Shown in pieces: positions 5,424-6,841 of a stretch of 6,841 nt of DNA. Below the pieces are notes generated by a model, which saw nothing but the letters and a program-made list of their open reading frames with translations, ran no database searches and had not been told where the DNA came from. Within the stretch, counting starts at the first letter, position 1, and the number at the start of each line of letters is the position of its first letter. This stretch comes from Thermodesulfobacteriota bacterium (GTDB taxonomy: Bacteria > Desulfobacterota > Desulfobacteria > Desulfobacterales > RPRI01). Where the stretch lies: positions 1 to 6,841 of the forward strand of contig JAUPLM010000142.1 of NCBI GenBank assembly GCA_030836965.1, in the 5' to 3' direction. The position numbers and the translations under genes are program-made.

Positions 5424-6841
5424 ATGGAAGAGGAGAAGCAAAGGGATGATCAGGAACCGTTGATTACCGAACAAGCCCTTAAAGAAGCTGAGAAGTATAT
5501 TGAAGAAGAAGAAGGTCCCGTGCGCCGGTTTGCCGGAAAAATGGAAGTTTTTATCACGGTGGTGGCGGTGGCAATGTCTCTCATCCACCTCTATGCAGCC
5601 GTCGGCATAGTCATGACCCAGGTTTTAAGAGGAATCCATGTCATGTTCGTCCTCTTCCTCTCCTTCCTGGTTTTTCCATCCTTTAAACGATATAAGAACA
5701 AGATCACCTGGTTTGATATCCTTCTTTCCCTTCTCGGAATTGCCGTCATCCTATATATGCTGGTTGATTTTGATGATTTTATATACCGTTCCGTTATTCC
5801 AAACTTTTGGGACAAGTTTTTCGGAATCATACTCATCCTTCTTATATTGGAGGCAACCCGGCGGACAAGCGGCTGGATCATGCCCGCAATCGTCATGACC
5901 TTTATCGCTTATGCGTTCACCGGGCCGTATCTCCCGAATCCCTGGACCCATCGGGGATACGACATCGATCGCATTGTGGGTCATATGTATATGACCCTGG
6001 AGGGAATTTTCGGCGTACCGATAGATGTTTCCTCTACCTTTATAATACTCTTCACCATTTGGGGCGCCTTTCTGGAATTCTCCGGCGCCGGAAAGTTCTT
6101 TATCGATTTTTCCTTTGCCGCCATGGGAGGAAAGACGACCGGGGCCGGCCGGACAGTAACCCTGGCATCTTTTCTCCTGGGAGGTCCATCCGGAAGCGGA
6201 GTGGCAACAACGGTCACATTAGGATCGGTCGCCTATCCCATGCTGGCAAAGGCCGGCTACAGCAGAGATGCCGCAGGAGGACTTCTCTCCGCAGGAGGAA
6301 TCGGCGCCATCCTCTCTCCGCCTGTCCTGGGAGCGGCCGCCTTTCTTATCGCGGAATTCTTAAAAATCTCCTATCTGGAAGTCATCCTGATGGCATCCGT
6401 TCCGACCTGTCTTTATTACTGGTCCATCTTTTTAATGGTGGACATGGACGCCAGAAAATTCGGTGTCAAAGAAATTGCTTTTGATAAAACATACACACTG
6501 TGGCAATTGACCTGCCGCTACGGATATCACTTCATCTCTCTTGTCTCCATCATTGTGATCATGGTCATAGGTTTTTCGCCCATCATGTCCGTCTTTTGGG
6601 CTACGGTGATCACATTCGCGGTCAGCTTTATTCGAAGCGATACAGCCCTTTATCCTAAAAAGCTCATAAACGCTTTAAAGCGGGGAGCTTTAGGAGTTCT
6701 TCCTGTCGCCGCCACTTGTGCGGCTGCCGGAATCATTGTGGGAGTGGTAACACTGACGGGACTGGGATTAAAGTTCAGTTCAATTGTTATAGCATATGCA
6801 GGCGGAAACCTTTTTTTCACGGCTCTCTACACGGCCCTGAT
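5424..6841 (+). CDS. TRAP transporter fused permease subunit (4TM/12TM), 3' end off the window
   Basis: This open frame of 472 codons continues past the right edge. It encodes the fused small (Q) plus large (M) inner-membrane subunit that drives uptake of the TAXI-bound solute with an ion gradient. An acidic cytoplasmic N-terminus (residues 1-40, EEE-rich) is followed by hydrophobic helices at about 42-63, 71-86, 96-114 and 132-143, matching the four-helix Q part, with LEATRR at 142-147. The M part then contains GGPSGSGVATTVTLGS (253-268), with PMLAKAGY following, and SPPVLGAAAFLIAEF (298-312), the two signature blocks of fused TAXI-type permeases. The usual family length is about 620-680 residues or more, so at least 150 residues are missing. 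The ATG at 5424 has AAGGA at 5412-5416 with seven bases between. The gene follows DUF1850 by 21 bases and is clearly in the same operon. Confidence 0.95.
   Translation, partial: MEEEKQRDDQEPLITEQALKEAEKYIEEEEGPVRRFAGKMEVFITVVAVAMSLIHLYAAVGIVMTQVLRGIHVMFVLFLSFLVFPSFKRYKNKITWFDILLSLLGIAVILYMLVDFDDFIYRSVIPNFWDKFFGIILILLILEATRRTSGWIMPAIVMTFIAYAFTGPYLPNPWTHRGYDIDRIVGHMYMTLEGIFGVPIDVSSTFIILFTIWGAFLEFSGAGKFFIDFSFAAMGGKTTGAGRTVTLASFLLGGPSGSGVATTVTLGSVAYPMLAKAGYSRDAAGGLLSAGGIGAILSPPVLGAAAFLIAEFLKISYLEVILMASVPTCLYYWSIFLMVDMDARKFGVKEIAFDKTYTLWQLTCRYGYHFISLVSIIVIMVIGFSPIMSVFWATVITFAVSFIRSDTALYPKKLINALKRGALGVLPVAATCAAAGIIVGVVTLTGLGLKFSSIVIAYAGGNLFFTALYTAL

Noticed and set aside
5807..6484. Plus-strand open frame of 225 codons inside the permease gene
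   Set aside because: It is a shifted frame of the permease and yields Arg/His/Gly-rich sequence typical of a shadow, while the main frame shows clear TRAP permease motifs throughout.

Overview
The window carries six protein-coding genes in two divergently arranged blocks, separated by an AT-rich spacer of about 430 bases (3521-3950). No RNA gene, CRISPR array, insertion sequence or phage gene could be recognised. Gene content (a TAXI-type TRAP transporter with a fused permease, a MuiA/DUF4139 protein, a DUF898 membrane protein), clear Shine-Dalgarno sites, intermediate GC and Sec-type signal peptides suggest a Gram-negative bacterium. An imperfect palindromic element containing TTGATGGACTCGTAAAA resembles repeats I remember from Desulfobacterota (former Deltaproteobacteria) genomes. 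That assignment is an inference and is not proven by the sequence.

Left block (minus strand, read from right to left): a secreted 536-residue DUF4140/DUF4139 (mucoidy-inhibitor A type) protein at 3520-1910, an imperfect inverted repeat directly behind its stop codon, a 146-residue single-domain cupin at 1804-1364, and a multi-membrane-spanning DUF898 (YjgN-like) protein that starts at 1282 and runs off the left edge. The DUF898 protein has an extra N-terminal module of about 70 residues and a Pro/Ala/Lys-rich linker. All three genes point the same way, but the 105-base gap with the inverted repeat may separate the first from the other two.

Right block (plus strand): a compact transport operon. 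It encodes a TAXI-family periplasmic solute-binding protein (3951-4913), a DUF1850 membrane-anchored protein whose TTG start follows the preceding TAA directly (4914-5402), and a fused QM-type TRAP permease (5424 to beyond the right edge). The binding protein should capture a small organic acid or amino-acid-like solute in the periplasm and deliver it to the ion-driven permease. DUF1850 proteins are recurrent neighbours of this transporter type, with no role that I know of.

I see no strong evidence for a wholly new system. The points most worth a second look are the inverted repeat between the DUF4139 and cupin genes, the DUF1850 protein as an unexplained third component of the transporter, and the extra N-terminal domain on the DUF898 protein.
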